Shown: in pieces, positions 11,281-22,137 of the stretch
Layout of the letters: each line of letters starts with the position of its first letter
Position numbering within the stretch: position 1 is the first letter of the stretch
Assembly: GCA_009760855.2 (NCBI GenBank)
Contig: WPIO01000008.1
Coordinates: forward strand, 12,187,501 to 12,221,000
Source: Cristatella mucedo
Taxonomy: Eukaryota; Bryozoa; Phylactolaemata; Cristatellidae
Length of the DNA stretch: 33,500 nt
Reading direction: 5' to 3'
Translations under genes and position numbers: made by a program
The notes under the pieces: generated by a model
The model's database searches: none
What the model saw: the letters and a program-made list of their open reading frames with translations, nothing else
What the model was told of the DNA's origin: nothing

Positions 11281-12205
11281 TTATAATAATAATAATAATG
11301 CACTTGATAAAGTGCCCTCAGAGAACTCAATCTCATTCTAGGCGCTTTATATTTGCTGCAAAGGGAAACGTAATTGAATGGTGAGTAATATCATGCTTGA
11401 TAAACAACTTGAATAACATGGTTAAGGGTGACATGCAGAGGGTCAGCATGCAAGTGTGGTTAGTGGCAGCATGCACAGTGTCAGCACGCATAAGCACATC
11501 AAGGACGAATCGCAGGGACCCACTAAAGACTGTCCTAAATTGGTTTGTTTTTAAGTTCTTTTTAAATGTGGTCAGGTCAGGAGATGTTCTGACGCAGGTC
11601 GGGAGGGAGTTCCAGGCTTTGGGTGCATACGAACTAAATGCTCGGTCTCCAAAGGATTTGAGCTTTGTACGAGGTATTGGTAAACAGTTAGATTCCGAAA
11701 ATCGGGTGGTACGATGCTTGGCCTGGTGGGGGAATAGATCTCAGAGATAGGCTAGAGCCTAAGAATGAAGTGACCTAAAAGTGATCGACAACACCTTGAA
11801 GTCGATCCGTTGCTTGCTTGACTGGTAGCCAGTGCAGGCCGGTGAGAAGTGGTGTGATGTGGCAACTTTGACGCTCACGACAGACAAGCCTAGCTGCAGA
11901 GTTTTGCACCATCTGTAATCGCCTGATTGCACATGCCGGTAGGCCAGTAAGCAGCGAGTTACAGAAGTCAAGACGGGATGTCACGAATGCATGGACCAAC
12001 TTAGGCGTGGTATCCTTATCTAAACCAGCCCGAATTTTAGCAATGTTATGTAGCTGAAAGTAGGCAGATTTGACAGTGGAGCTGATGTGTTCGTCCAACG
12101 AGAGGTCACTTTGGAACATGACACCTAGATTTTGAGTTGATTCAACAGGAGACATGCTGGCAGAGCCAATTTTGAGCGTTAGCCTTTCCAATTTCTGAAG
12201 CACAC
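11281..12205 (-). mobile_element. L2-A LINE, 5'-truncated copy with RT C-terminal ORF remnant
   Basis: The plus strand starts with an (AAT)n tail (about 11283-11300), then the conserved 3' end (TTGATAAAGTGCCCTC...CTAGGCGCTTTATATTTGC), the 3' UTR and, on the minus strand, the C-terminal part of the reverse transcriptase ORF. The minus frame 11775-12203 reads SDLSLDEHIS, then VKSAYFQLHNIAKIRAGLDK, VTSRLDFCNSLLTGLP, AARLVCRERQSCHITPLL and LHWLPV, hallmarks of the L2/CR1 clade. The frame then shifts and stops appear, so the copy is dead. The break at about 12205 is the 5' truncation. Confidence 0.92.
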
Positions 12206-12446
12206 TGGGTTATATTCTTAGGGTGAAAGATCGCTAAGCAATACACATTCCTAAGCAGTAACTCTTCCCAATCAGTAGCTCCGGAGGGTGTAAGTGTTCG
12301 CGTCTGCGTGTGCGTATGTGCATGCTTGTGAGTGCGTGCGTCGTAGGGCGGCCGTCCCGATATACTACGCCTTTGGTAACCGGGGTGCTTATATGAGTCG
12401 GGGTGGGACCATTGCTGATTGGTAGTAGTACCGGACCAACTCACCT
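12206..12446. other. spacer between two L2-A copies, with GT-rich stretch
   Basis: About 240 bp matches no L2-A sequence seen elsewhere in the window. A purine-pyrimidine alternating stretch (GTGTGCGTATGTGCATG and neighbours) lies at 12300-12342. No gene seen. Confidence 0.5.
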
Positions 12447-12729
12447 ATAATAATAATAATTCACTTGATAAAGCGCCCTCAGAGAACTTAATCTCTCTCT
12501 AGGCGCTTTACATTTGCTGTAAAGTGAAATGCAATTGAAAGGTAAGTAAAATCATGCTTGAAAAAACAAACGAAATGAATAATATGGTTAGGGGTGACAT
12601 GCACAGGGTCAGCATGCAAATGTGGTTAGTGGCAGCATGCACAGTGTCAGCACGCATAAGCACATGAAGGACGAATCACAGGGACCCACTGAATGCTGTC
12701 CTAAATAGGTGTGTTTTTAGGTTCTGCAT
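12447..12729 (-). mobile_element. L2-A LINE 3' end, 5'-truncated
   Basis: An (AAT)n tail at about 12447-12460 is followed by the L2-A 3' UTR and the last 15 codons of the ORF (NLKTHLFRTAFSGSL and stop, minus strand) before truncation. It has the same orientation as the copy 240 bp to the left. Confidence 0.9.
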
Positions 12730-13299
12730 CCTGGTTGGCCCGTTCAGGCAACGCCCAATGGCTTCGAGGAACAGCACATACCCACAGGCGTAGCGAGGGA
12801 TGGGTAGCGAGAGGGACAGATGGCCCCGGGTGCCAAGGGGGCGCCAAGGCCAAGGCGGCGCCATGAGAAAAATGGATGGTGCAATTTCTTTAATTTTTCG
12901 TGTGAGAATACCAGTTTTAATTTACTAGCAAGTCATTGTTTCAATGGACTTAAATATTGATGGCTGAGCTAGTTGAGCATGTTTACAGACTTAGACCAAG
13001 CTGTAGCTTGGCGCTCTGGTGGCACACGCGACGACACGGAAGCACCAGGGATTTCAACCACAGTGTCTTCGGCTGGCGGTCGCAACGCAACAAGCCCACG
13101 GCCGTTCACCCTCCATCGGCGTTCCAACTGCCCTCCCCGTCCGATCGCCTTATCCTGCCTGCCACAGGCAGGCTGCGTCGTGTTAAGGGCGATCCAGCGT
13201 GCCGTGGCTGAGCACCGACACACTATGAGACAACGAAAGCTAGGCTGACTTAACTGGTTGCGCTACGAGAACGCAGCAGTCATGTCTAGCCACTAGTCA

Positions 13300-14500
13300 G
13301 GTGTCCAAAAGAGAATACTTTCCAGAAATGAGAAGTTAATTTTTTGTAAACTGTGACAACCGCAGCCCAAACCTGGCAAAAGTTCATGCTACAAGTCAAG
13401 ATTCCGTTGTTATAACCTTTTTGGAACAATGGAGAGCACCTAATTACTCTTTTCAAGATAAGCTCTGACGTGGGAAGAACTGAAGAAAGTCTTAGCCATC
13501 ACTATCAAACGTGAACCTGCAACAAGGTAGAGTGCAAGAGTGGAGGCTGTGAAAGCTATCAATCATGGAATGAATAGCTTTGTCCGTCTTTTGGAGCAAC
13601 TGCGTGAGGACAACAGTGGAACACTTGATACAAGAAGTGAAGCTGACAGTTTCCTACATCGTATTTTGAACTTTAAATTGTTGGCTCTGTTGCCATTTTG
13701 GTATACCCTCTTGAGAAATATTAACAGTGTCCAGAAAAGATTGTAGGATCGAAAGATGAACTATATATATATATATATACTTTCTTAAGATTGAGTTGTC
13801 GATACTTCGAGAAGACCAGTGCAAGGAATCACTACTAGATGCCAAAAGGAGATATGAATTGTGAGGATTTGTTGTTGAACAAAGAATCCGCCGACGGACA
13901 CAGATGCCTGGAGAACTCTCTCAAGATGTTGGTCTCACGGAAGAGGAGATTTCGAGAATCATGAAGGACAGTATAGACTATCTCCAACAAAAAATTACAA
14001 CTACTTTTCAAGGCTTACAGATCTTGATGCCAAATTTGTTTTCTTGTTGGAAGTTGAGAAGCTTTTGAAGACACTTGACCTGACCAAACTCCGCCAGAAA
14101 TGTCTAGATCTTGGATGCTTCTATTGCTAAGACTTTGACGGAACAGAGCTGTACAAAAAATATGTGACTGTAAAATGCTTGCTGTCACGCTTCACGACTC
14201 GGCACTAAAACTATCATTGGAACGCATGCTTTTCTTTGTCAGCTATGGAGAAAGTGTTTCCTAATTTGAGATTGCCTTGCAAGTCTTTCTCACCTTAGCT
14301 GTATCAGTTGCCAGTTGTGAACAATCCTTTAGCAAGTTGAAGATAATGCAGTCTTATCTGAGACCATCATTGGGGTAAGATAGACTCATCGACTTGAACT
14401 TGTTAAGCATAGAGAAAAAACACTGGAAAACACTGACTTTCAAACTGTAACAAGTGACCAGTTTGCCAAGTTCAAGGCCAGAAAGACTATTCACCTAAGT
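13300..14500 (+). pseudogene. hAT transposase remnant, DUF4371-like with C-terminal dimerisation region
   Basis: Frames read SARVEAVKAINHGMNSFVRL, DTRSEADSFLHRILNFKLLA, then LPFWYTLLRNINSVQKRL (about 13530-13745), a pattern found in DUF4371/zinc-finger-MYM-associated hAT transposases. After several stops the C-terminus reads FPNLRLPCKSF and SVASCEQSFSKLK (14301-14342), the hAT C-terminal dimerisation motif. Transposases of this class cut and paste the element in the nucleus. A (TA)9 run at 13762-13779 and numerous stops disrupt the frame. The N-terminal zinc finger was not found. Confidence 0.85.
13762..13779. repeat. (TA)9 run
   Basis: Nine TA dinucleotides lie within the hAT transposase remnant and interrupt its reading frame. 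Confidence 0.95.
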
Positions 14501-14725
14501 TAAAGCCGTGATAGGTACCTTGTATCTTTAGCAAAGTTAATTAAACCTTCTCGACTCGATAGGCCTGTTAGCCTGTGTTTTTGCATTTCTTCTGTGGTGG
14601 AGCTATTTTGCAGCAATTTTTGACAAGGGGAGGGGCGCCACTTGTAGCTTTGTCCCAGGGCGCCGAAAGGTCTCACCACGCCTCTGCACATGTCGCTGTG
14701 TGGTGGCTTGTTTCAGCAACAATAA

Positions 14726-16380
14726 TAACATTAGTAACATCTTTTGTGCGGTGCCCTAAGATAACCAAGTCTCTATCCGAATGCTTTACAAATCGCTACA
14801 TTTTCCAGAGAAACAATAACTATGAGCTAATAACAAGCAAAACGTGCCGTGCTTAATAAAACTTGCAAAAACATACAAAAAGACACTCGCGGCCGCTGGA
14901 TGGTTGTACCACTTGTTGTTATCATACGTGAAATCGTGTCCAGGTACAAAGCACATACGAAAAAAGACAAGTTTGCTGACGCGCCAGATAAACCTATCGC
15001 TTTGTCCTTAAGTCACAGCACAAAGAGTTTCGGAGCTCACAAGCACACAGTTTCAACCGGACGAAGCAAAGGCTGTGAGGCAAATGTAATGTTACGGCTT
15101 CTTTTTGAATGTCGTCTAATTAGGCTATGGCCTGATGCCAGTCGGTAGTGAGTTCCAAGCTTTAGGAGCTTAGCTAGGGAAGGCATTGTCTGCATGGACC
15201 GACGGACCAGAGAAAAAAGAGCGGGTGGTGCCAGGGGAGGATTGATGTGAAGTTAATTCGCATAAATATGCCGGAGCAATAGATTCTTGGGACCTAATCG
15301 CGACAGGAAATTTAAATCGGTACGCTGTTTGATGGTAAGCCACGGCAGGTTGGTTATTAGCGGTGCAATGGGGTAGTAGCAACGTTTACGACAGACAGGC
15401 ATCGCTGCAGAAGTTGTGTCCTTACTGCAAATCTATTGCACAGGCGAGAGGACTTACAAGTAGCGAGTTACGGAAGGCGACTCGGGATGTCACTAATGCA
15501 CTGACTAGCTTGGCTGCGGTGTCCTTAATTAATAGTGCCCGAATTCTTTTGGCAGTCTTATGAAAGTGAAAATAGGCAGACTTGATCATAGAGCTGATGC
15601 CTTCACCTAGTGAAAGTCATTGTGAAAGATGATATCCAGACTTTGTGCAGATACGACAGGAGATCCGCTGATCATCTATTAGATTTAGAGAGGTAGACTT
15701 TCCAGTGTATGAGTAACATTGGTTTACCCATAATAGGTTCATTGGTTGGTAGTCGTTCAATTCGGGAAAACTTTCGGCCACCTATGTGCCACTAACCACA
15801 CTTGCACGCTGACCCTGTGCATGCCACCCCTAAGCAGGTTATTCAGGTTGTTTATCAAGCAAGACACCACTCACCATTCGATCGTGTTTCCTTTGCAGCA
15901 AATGTAAAACGCCCAGAAAGAGTATGAGTTCTTTGAGGGCCTTTATCAAGTGTATTACTATCATTATTATATCAGCAAGTAAGGGAACTGAGAATTCTGG
16001 AAAGTTTCAAAGCAAAAGAGCCGCCGTATGTTACGTGCTCATAAAATTAAAGCCTGGATTGCTTTTGGAGGTTAAATTGGCAAGAGGAAGACTATACACC
16101 GTGAACAGAAGCGGCCCTACTAACTGATCCCTCCAGAAATCTACAGCTTAAAGGCTCGCTGGATGACCCTTGGCCATTAACATTTACTCTCCGAATTGTT
16201 GCACTGAGATAAGACCTAAACCATTGTAGAACAACCCCCGCGATGCCAATTCAAGAAGACAGGCACTTGAGGATTAGGTGACCAATCGTATCTAAATCTG
16301 CCGAGAAATTCAGCAGAACTTGCAGAGAGACTGTGTAATTCAGCATTCTTGAGAGGGTCACTTTCCACACAGTTTTGACT
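14726..16380 (-). mobile_element. diverged L2-A-like LINE with RT fragments
   Basis: The 3' end lies on the left: 14726-14805 reads a mutated form of the L2-A tail (GGTGCCCTAAG...ATGCTTTACAAAT). The internal 3' UTR differs from other L2-A copies. From 15126 (GTGAGTTCCAAGCTTTAGG) the ORF region runs parallel to the 11281 and 30671 copies as far as about 15700. On the minus strand, 16090-16345 encodes RT core blocks: VLLNFSADLDTIGH (motif A with its Asp), VVLQWFRSYLSATIRRVNVNG, and the segment matching CGVPQGSVLGPLLF, here mutated. This is the longest L2-A-like copy, although the YADD region is missing. An opposite-strand L2-A tail (15780-15970) sits within it. Confidence 0.8.
15780..15970 (+). 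mobile_element. L2-A LINE 3' UTR, + strand, inserted in the minus-strand copy
   Basis: It reads ACTAACCACACTTGCACGCTG, then CCCTGTGCATG, TTGCAGCAAATGTAAAACGCC...GGCCTTTATCAAGTG and an ATT-like tail (about 15955-15970). This is the exact reverse complement arrangement of the tails at 11281 and 30671. It interrupts the RT region of the older copy. Confidence 0.88.
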
Positions 16381-17511
16381 CGGTGTGGAATGATTTTCTC
16401 TTAAAGCCGAGCGGAGCTTACTTGCTAGGTTTAAAGTTTGGATATAAGAGTTTAATTAGCCTAACACTACTCACTACATATAGCATCTTTGATTGGAATT
16501 GCAGCAAGGAAGCAGGGCGGACATTGCATAAGCTCACTCGTTGTAGTGTCAACTTGTGCAAGAGGAGTCAACGGTAGCGCCCGAAGATTGACCGTCCAAG
16601 GTGTCCACGTTTTCGAAATATATTCTAAGATCAACTTGCTGCCGTATTTCACGAGCTCTGCTGGTGCGGCTTGCGAAGGTCGACGGCAGCCGCTGGTCAA
16701 CAGACAGACGGCCAGCTCCTATTAGCAGAAAGGCGGGATGCGACCCTTTAAAAGCAGCACCACTTGTCGCCGATGCTTCTCGAAAATCTAAGCAAATTCA
16801 CAGCCCAACTCAAGAGAAGTCGCTGCTCTGACGATGGCGCAGAACGGCGACCTCGCTGCTGGCGGCTCGCACACCGAATAGCAATGCTGTGTTTTGACGT
16901 TGTAGGCACTGGTGGTGAGCCTGTTTGCCTACTCGAACAAGCCGAGAGGTGGAGGTGGATAAGGTGTGGCCTGCAGCCCCGCCCGCGAAGGACGAAATGG
17001 CCGCGCAATTTTGAGATGGCCAGCGTCTGCACACCAAGGATGATGCTCTTTGCCCTTCTTCTTCGCCTGCCATCGAGCCGGGGAGCTGCTCGTTAGCATC
17101 GATCGCGAAGACTGCAACCCAACAATCCTCGCCGCCGGGGATACAGCGGTACCTTGGCGAGCCTTGCTTGCTTGGGGCATGTGTTTATCACAATGCTTGT
17201 TTGACTAGAGCACAACGCATCGTTGGATGACCGTTGACCCGCCGAAGAGTCGCCGATGGCCCAACCCGACGAACCTTTCAGGATCCCTTCCGGGATCCCA
17301 TTTTCTTTAGTGCTCCTCGTTCTTTCTACTCAGCCACAGACCACCATTGCTTGAGCGAAATGATTATGGCAGGAAAAGAGAATGCAGTGCATCGCCCAAA
17401 TTTAGTGTTCGAGCTGGCCTTGCTTCTACGTTCCGAGCATGCAACAAATGCCTTCAAATTAGCATCCACAAATGACCAAGCGACAGTGAGTGCTTAGACG
17501 GAACTAAAAGG
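16381..17511. other. unassigned region with a CpG-rich central part
   Basis: Overlapping open frames of up to 110 codons lie at 16740-17180 on both strands without recognisable domains. The central 16820-17130 part is G+C- and CpG-rich. It may belong to an unrecognised LTR or to a diverged host exon. I see nothing firm. Confidence 0.4.
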
Positions 17512-17716
17512 CTGTCATACCACTCACTACGTCAACTGCTCTCCTGACTCTGCTATGCTTCCCACTTTCTCTTTGTTGCGTGAGACGAAGTCTGTTGGCT
17601 ACTGAATGCGTACCGAAAACCGCTCAGGCTGTGAGTGCGCTATACAAAACTCTCCTGCGTAACACCCACCGTGGTCTTTGTGACTTTGTGGAGTTGCAGA
17701 CGGAGATACATACACT
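17512..17716 (+). mobile_element. L2-B LINE 3' end, 5'-truncated
   Basis: It matches the 3' part of the L2-B copies at 21272 and 26316: CTCAACTGCTCTCCTGACTC-like block, the GACGAAGTCTGTTGGCTAC block, GCGCTATACAAAACTCTCC and GGAGATACATACAC at the end. It is more diverged than the other two copies. Confidence 0.88.
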
Positions 17717-17912
17717 GGAAGCCTTAACAAGCCTCTGGTTTATTCATAATTCAAGCGCCCTTCAGCCAGCTATACACAGTCATCGCTCCTTGCAACTAAA
17801 TCATGTCAACAGCAAAGCTTTAGAGACCAGACAATACCGAACATCGGTGACTCCAAGAGCTCTCCAGTACCACCACAATCTCGAAAGGTTCAACTAACGG
17901 ATAGCCATATAG
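17717..17912. other. short unassigned spacer before the hAT element
   Basis: No recognisable gene or repeat between the L2-B tail and the hAT target site. Confidence 0.5.
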
Positions 17913-17920
17913 GCCTAGAT

Positions 17921-20174
17921 TAGTGGTGGGCAAACTTTTTGACTCGCGGGCCTGGTTTCTAAAATTTGACACAGGGGCCTGTCCAGAGTAGCAGAATGGT
18001 GTGTTTGTGTGAACTAATATAAATTAAATGTAAAAACCATTACACGAAAAGATTTGGCCTTTAACAGGCAGCAAAACACCATTGTGCTTAGTTTGTTGAA
18101 ACAATTGTTTTACAAATTTATTAATTTAATGACCTAGTAATAAACTCCCATTTAGTTTCAGTAGGAACAGTGTTGCAGGTCTCCTTTTTGTGCAAGTGCA
18201 TGCATGTCTGGCGTTATATTTGTTGTGGCAATGCTCAAGATAGATCCGAGGTGTTCGTCAGTTAACTTGGATCTGTGACGAGCTTTGTAGATGTTCATGA
18301 CGCTGAATGTCTATTCACACACATAGTTTGAGCCAAACAACGTCAGCATCTTCTCTGCCATCCTCCGGAGGTTTGGAAACGTGGCTTCGTTGACTGAAGC
18401 ATAAAAGTCGTTCAGTTTAAGAGAGTTGAACTTCTCCTTAAATACAGAGTCAGACTGAAGATCTATCAGTTCCAGCTGCAACTCCCGTGATGCTGCTTCA
18501 GGGTCTAGTGACAGGGGACAGGACACAAGCTGAGGTGATTTTTCAATTTTTAAAGTCACAGACACGACGGCAGAATTCTCCGTGCATGTCGTCCAGTGAT
18601 TTTCTGTATTTCTGAGGGTTTTGGGTCGCTTCTTTCAGCATGGCTCGTGCGGGGAAATGAGTGAAAGATTTGCTTGTAATTTGTCTGGAGAAAAGAGTCA
18701 GCTTGGATTTGAAGGCCCTAACATTTGTGTACATGTCGTTCGCAAATTGATCTTTCCCCTGTAGCTTGGTGTTCAGCTCATTCATGTGCGAAAGTATGCC
18801 CCCCCCCCGCAAACGCAAAGTCACAAAGCCAGTTCTCGTCACTTAGCTTGGGAAGTTCGTCGGATCTTCCCATTAACTCCAAAAATGCAGTGATCTCCTC
18901 CTTCAGCTTCCACACTCTTTGAAAGACTTTGCCCAAACTTAGCCCACGCACACGAGAGTGGTAAAGTAAGCCCTGGTGATCTGAATCGGTTTCTTCCAGG
19001 AACGCAATAAACTGATGATGCTGAAGTGCCCTTGCTACTATAAAGTTAACAAGTTTTAAGACTGGATTCATGACAGGATTTAGCTGCAATATAGACTTAC
19101 GCAGAACTTCCTGATGAATGATGCAGTGAAGGAGAATAGCATCCTGATCAGGATTTTCCTCTTTTACTTTTTTCCTGTAGTCTTTTTAGCAGCCCAACGT
19201 TTTCCCCAGTTAAATTTGGCGATCCATCCGTGGTGACATTGGTAAGTTTACTCCAAGGTAGCTTCATTCTCTCGATGACAGCAGACACCTGGTTATGCAA
19301 GTCCTCTCCCCTCGTTTTTCCTTTCATGGACTCCATGGTAAAAAATTCCTCTGTGATTTCAAAGCTGTCGCTAATGCTTCGGATAAAAATTAGGCGCTGA
19401 GCAGTGCCTTTGCCTTTTTGTTAAATTTGCTGGCCATATTTTCGACAATAAATTCCACACAGTGAGTCACAGATCTGCGTGATAAACTGATTTTTTCAAA
19501 TTTGCCTCTGCTCTCCGGACACAAGAGACCTGCTGTCTCAACCATGCATTCTTTTAAAAATTCGCCTTCGGAGAAAGGCTTACTGGCCTTTGCAAATTTG
19601 AATGGCAGCTGAAAACTGGTCTTAGTACTTGACTCTTGAATCACAGTTTGTCTGTGAAAAAGGCTTTGCTGAGTCTGTAAATTAGCCGTCAATCTCTGAG
19701 CTGTAGCCGCCCGTTCTTGTGGAGACTGTTGACTGGCGCAGGTAATATGTTTTGCGGCAAAATGACGGCTGATGTTGCATTCTTTAAGAACTGCTATAGT
19801 TTCTTGTCATATCAGACATACAGCCGTTGATCGGACTTCAGTGAAAAAATATTTGTTGTCCACTCTTTATTGAACACTCTGCACTCACTGTCTACTTTTC
19901 TTTTCTTCGGTCCACTCATTTTTACTGAAGGGCTGAAAGTACAAAGCGACAAAATGAAGTAGAGAGCAATCGTAATGCATCACACTCAAGGGTCAATCTC
20001 TTCGGGGTGCGCCATCTGCTGTGGAAAGATGGGAATTACGGCTAGGTAAAATGATTGAGGTGTCTTTATAATAAAATTTAATTGAATAACATAAAGTGTG
20101 TGAATTCGGCGGGCCGGATTAAAAAGCCCAAAGGGGCCGTGTATGGCCCGCAGGCCGTAGTTTGTCCATGTCTG
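17921..20174 (-). mobile_element. hAT DNA transposon (Charlie/ZBED-type) with TIRs and target duplications
   Basis: The left end TAGTGGTGGGCAAAC (17921) and inverted right end CAGACATGGACAAAC (ending 20174) are terminal inverted repeats. Homology continues into GCGGGCC-rich subterminal sequence, the typical edge of Charlie-like hAT elements. The flanking 8-mers are GCCTAGAT (17913-17920) and TTCTAGAT (20175-20182), six of eight identical. The right one fits the nTCTAGAn target preference known for this group. The 2.25-kb element carries one transposase gene on the minus strand, now disabled by frameshifts and stops. Confidence 0.92.
18158..19919 (-). pseudogene. hAT transposase, GTF2IRD2/ZBED-like, frameshifted
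   Basis: The ancestral ATG is at 19917-19919 (MSGPKKRKVD, with a nuclear-localisation-like KKRK) and the end is a TGA at 18158-18160, about 587 codons, close to related animal transposases. A partial BED zinc finger (RHFAAKH, about 19743-19775) is followed by intact stretches in successive frames: 19390-19692, 19148-19336, 18778-19089, 18543-18842 and 18311-18565. A hAT motif LHCIIHQEVL lies at about 19104-19135. A conserved Trp is replaced by Gly in HSRVRGLS. The C-terminal dimerisation motif near YVCE-TFSVMN has a stop in place of Gln (about 18311). Long intact stretches suggest moderate age. In vertebrates relatives of this transposase were domesticated in GTF2IRD2, but this copy is within an element with ends and is not domesticated. 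Confidence 0.93.
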
Positions 20175-20182
20175 TTCTAGAT

Positions 20183-21263
20183 GCAATGCTTCCACTGAAC
20201 ATAGTCAGAGAGTTAATGTGCCCATCTTAAGGCAACTCATGTCTCGCTGCCGCTCTTGATTGCTTGGGTTCATGCTGCGATGGAATAGCGGGATAGAATA
20301 TCTAGCGATAGAAATTGGTATAAAAGTTGCGTTCTGAGTTTGAAGCTAAAGTTTTCACCAATATATTGCCTTAATCAGCTGCAAATATTTCCGTAGGCCA
20401 CCACTTGGAAACTAGATTGCACAGCGGCTTCAGGCTCACAGCTTCTGCGGGGTCGTTTGCGGTTGCAGAAGAGCATTTTTTGATCGGCGACAGAGATTAC
20501 TTTTCGAATAGCTTGATCTCAAAATATCTTCGATCCTTTCATCGGTACGGTCCTTGCGGGATTCCACCCTTGGAGAGCAGGTCTTGAAAGATCCTTTCGA
20601 ACGACTCAGAATCTTCAGGTCTCGTTTCATCGTAGGACGAAAAACTCGGTACCTTGCCAAAAACTCTGCTCTAGCTGTTATTTGTCTCCCTGAACGATAC
20701 CCTAATCGCATTTCCTGAAAAAGAAGGGTTCGGATAGGGTGCTAGAGGAAACGGTCCCTCTTGAATCCGACTCAGCTAGCGCTAGCTAGAACCGGCCCCC
20801 ATTCCCAGCCTGCCAACTCTCCCCTCCCACAGCACCGGCAAGCAGGTCGGTCCCTTAGTGCCAGCCGGCATGCGAGCCCCACACCGAGCGCCAATAGGCA
20901 GAAGCGCGGGCGCGTGAGCGTGCTCCCAGTGACTAAAGGTCGGTCCTCTGATGCCTAGCGGGCAGCCAGCCTCCCAAAGTACGCCTGCCGGCCAAAGACT
21001 GCGAACCTGCTGGCCCCGCGCTGGCCAGCAAACCAGCCGACGGGCTTTCGCTGAACACACTTAAGCTGGCAGGCTGGCTAAGGAAGCCGGCGGTAAGCTG
21101 AGGCCGGCCGAGCAATGCCCACCTCATCGACAGCTTACCGATCGTTGCTCTGAACCTCACTCGACCTTAGCAGCTACCCCTAGGCTTGTCACTTCACTGT
21201 CGCAAAAGCTGTCCGTCCTTCAAGCGCACTCGTCAAACACTTAAGTAGAGGTCCTTTTTTGTA
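20183..21263. other. unassigned region, G+C-rich at 20770-21120
   Basis: No domain was recognised. Frames of 65-92 codons on both strands in the G+C-rich part look compositional. The rich part has repeated GCCGGC and CAGCC words. It could belong to an unrecognised element. Confidence 0.45.
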
Positions 21264-22137
21264 TACATGTAATAGGTAATGCTGTTGTGCGACCATCACC
21301 ACGTGCTCGAAATGTAGTGTCGTTTTTGACAGCTGCCTCAATTTTAAAAGCTTCATTCAGAAGACTGCTTCTACAGCTAGCCATCACGTCTGATCCCTAT
21401 CCAAGATTAAGGGCTGTCTTCCACAGTGGCTTGCATACAATTTATTTAACTAGCTCCTTAGTTCCACCTCGGCTTGATTATTGTAATTCCCTTTTGGTTG
21501 GGCTACCAAAGAAAGCAACTATGCCACTGCAGCTGACTATGAGTATGGCTGCAAGGCTAGTCTTCAAGTCCCAGAGGTTTGAGCACGTGTCTCCTTTGCT
21601 AGAAGAGCTAGGATGGTTGCCGGTTGAGCAAAGGATACAGAGCAAAGTTCTTACGCTGACCCACAAGGCCCGCCACGGCTTGGCTCATTCGTACCTAGCT
21701 GAACTGCCTCACCAGTTTCAGCCTCTTCACGTCCTCAGGTCCTGTGTGGACAATAAATTAGCTGTTCCATTCCTCCGCTTAAAGACCATTGGCGACAGAA
21801 GCTTTAGCTCTGCAGGTCCTAGACTGTGGAACTCGCTTCCACAATTCTTACGAAACGACAACTACTCTCCAACTGCCGACTATGGCTCATCCTTTTCAGC
21901 AGTCCTGAGCTGCTACTTCCATGCTACTCACTACCTCAACTGCTCTCCTGACTCTGCTATGCTTCCCACTTTCTCTTCGTTGCGTGTGACGAAGTCTGTT
22001 GGCTACCGAATGCGTACCGGAAGCCGCTTAGGCAGTTAGTGCGCTATACAAAACTCTCCTGTGTAACACCCACATTGTCTTTATGACGTTGTGGAGTTAC
22101 AGAAGGAGATACATTACACTACATTACATTACATGTA
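21264..22137 (+). mobile_element. L2-B LINE, 5'-truncated copy with 8-bp flanking repeat
   Basis: It is nearly identical to 26641-27500. It begins about 21270-21272 in the ORF and ends in an (ACATT)n tail (22111-22134). TACATGTA occurs at 21264-21271 and again at 22130-22137, a probable target-site duplication (palindromic, so it is weaker evidence). A 250-codon open frame lies at 21287-22039. Confidence 0.92.
21287..22039 (+). pseudogene. L2-B reverse transcriptase C-terminal fragment
   Basis: The frame reads VPPRLDYCNSLLVGLPKKA, LQLTMSMAARLVFKSQRFEH, VSPLLEELGWLPVEQRIQSK and SAGPRLWNSLPQFLRN, the C-terminal RT signature of L2/CR1 LINEs (LDYCNSLL, HWLPV-RI, PRLWNSLP). The first 40 or so codons are in the wrong frame. 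The ancestral frame runs through NFKSFIQKTA then a TGA, and joins the later frame after a +1-type shift near 21420-21440. The start is only an open-frame limit, not a real initiation site. The protein would reverse-transcribe LINE RNA, but this fragment lacks the catalytic core. Confidence 0.88.

Larger units (their letters stand above)
12783..14686 (+). mobile_element. hAT DNA transposon fossil (DUF4371-type)
   Basis: The left end CACAGGCGTAG (12783) and the inverted right end CAGAGGCGTGG (ending 14686) form terminal inverted repeats. Homology continues inward as G/C-rich GGCGCC-containing segments. The flanking 8-mers CACATACC (12775-12782) and CACATGTC (14687-14694) agree at six of eight positions, as expected for an aged 8-bp hAT target duplication. 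The interior carries a broken transposase whose C-terminus contains the hAT dimerisation motif. Confidence 0.82.

Noticed and set aside
16748-17180. Overlapping frames on both strands as a coding gene
   Set aside because: Several frames are open at once in G+C-rich sequence, with no domain or splice evidence to choose between them.
18158-19919. Domesticated host GTF2IRD2-like gene
   Set aside because: It lies between hAT inverted repeats and target duplications and has several frameshifts and stops, so it is a dead transposon copy.
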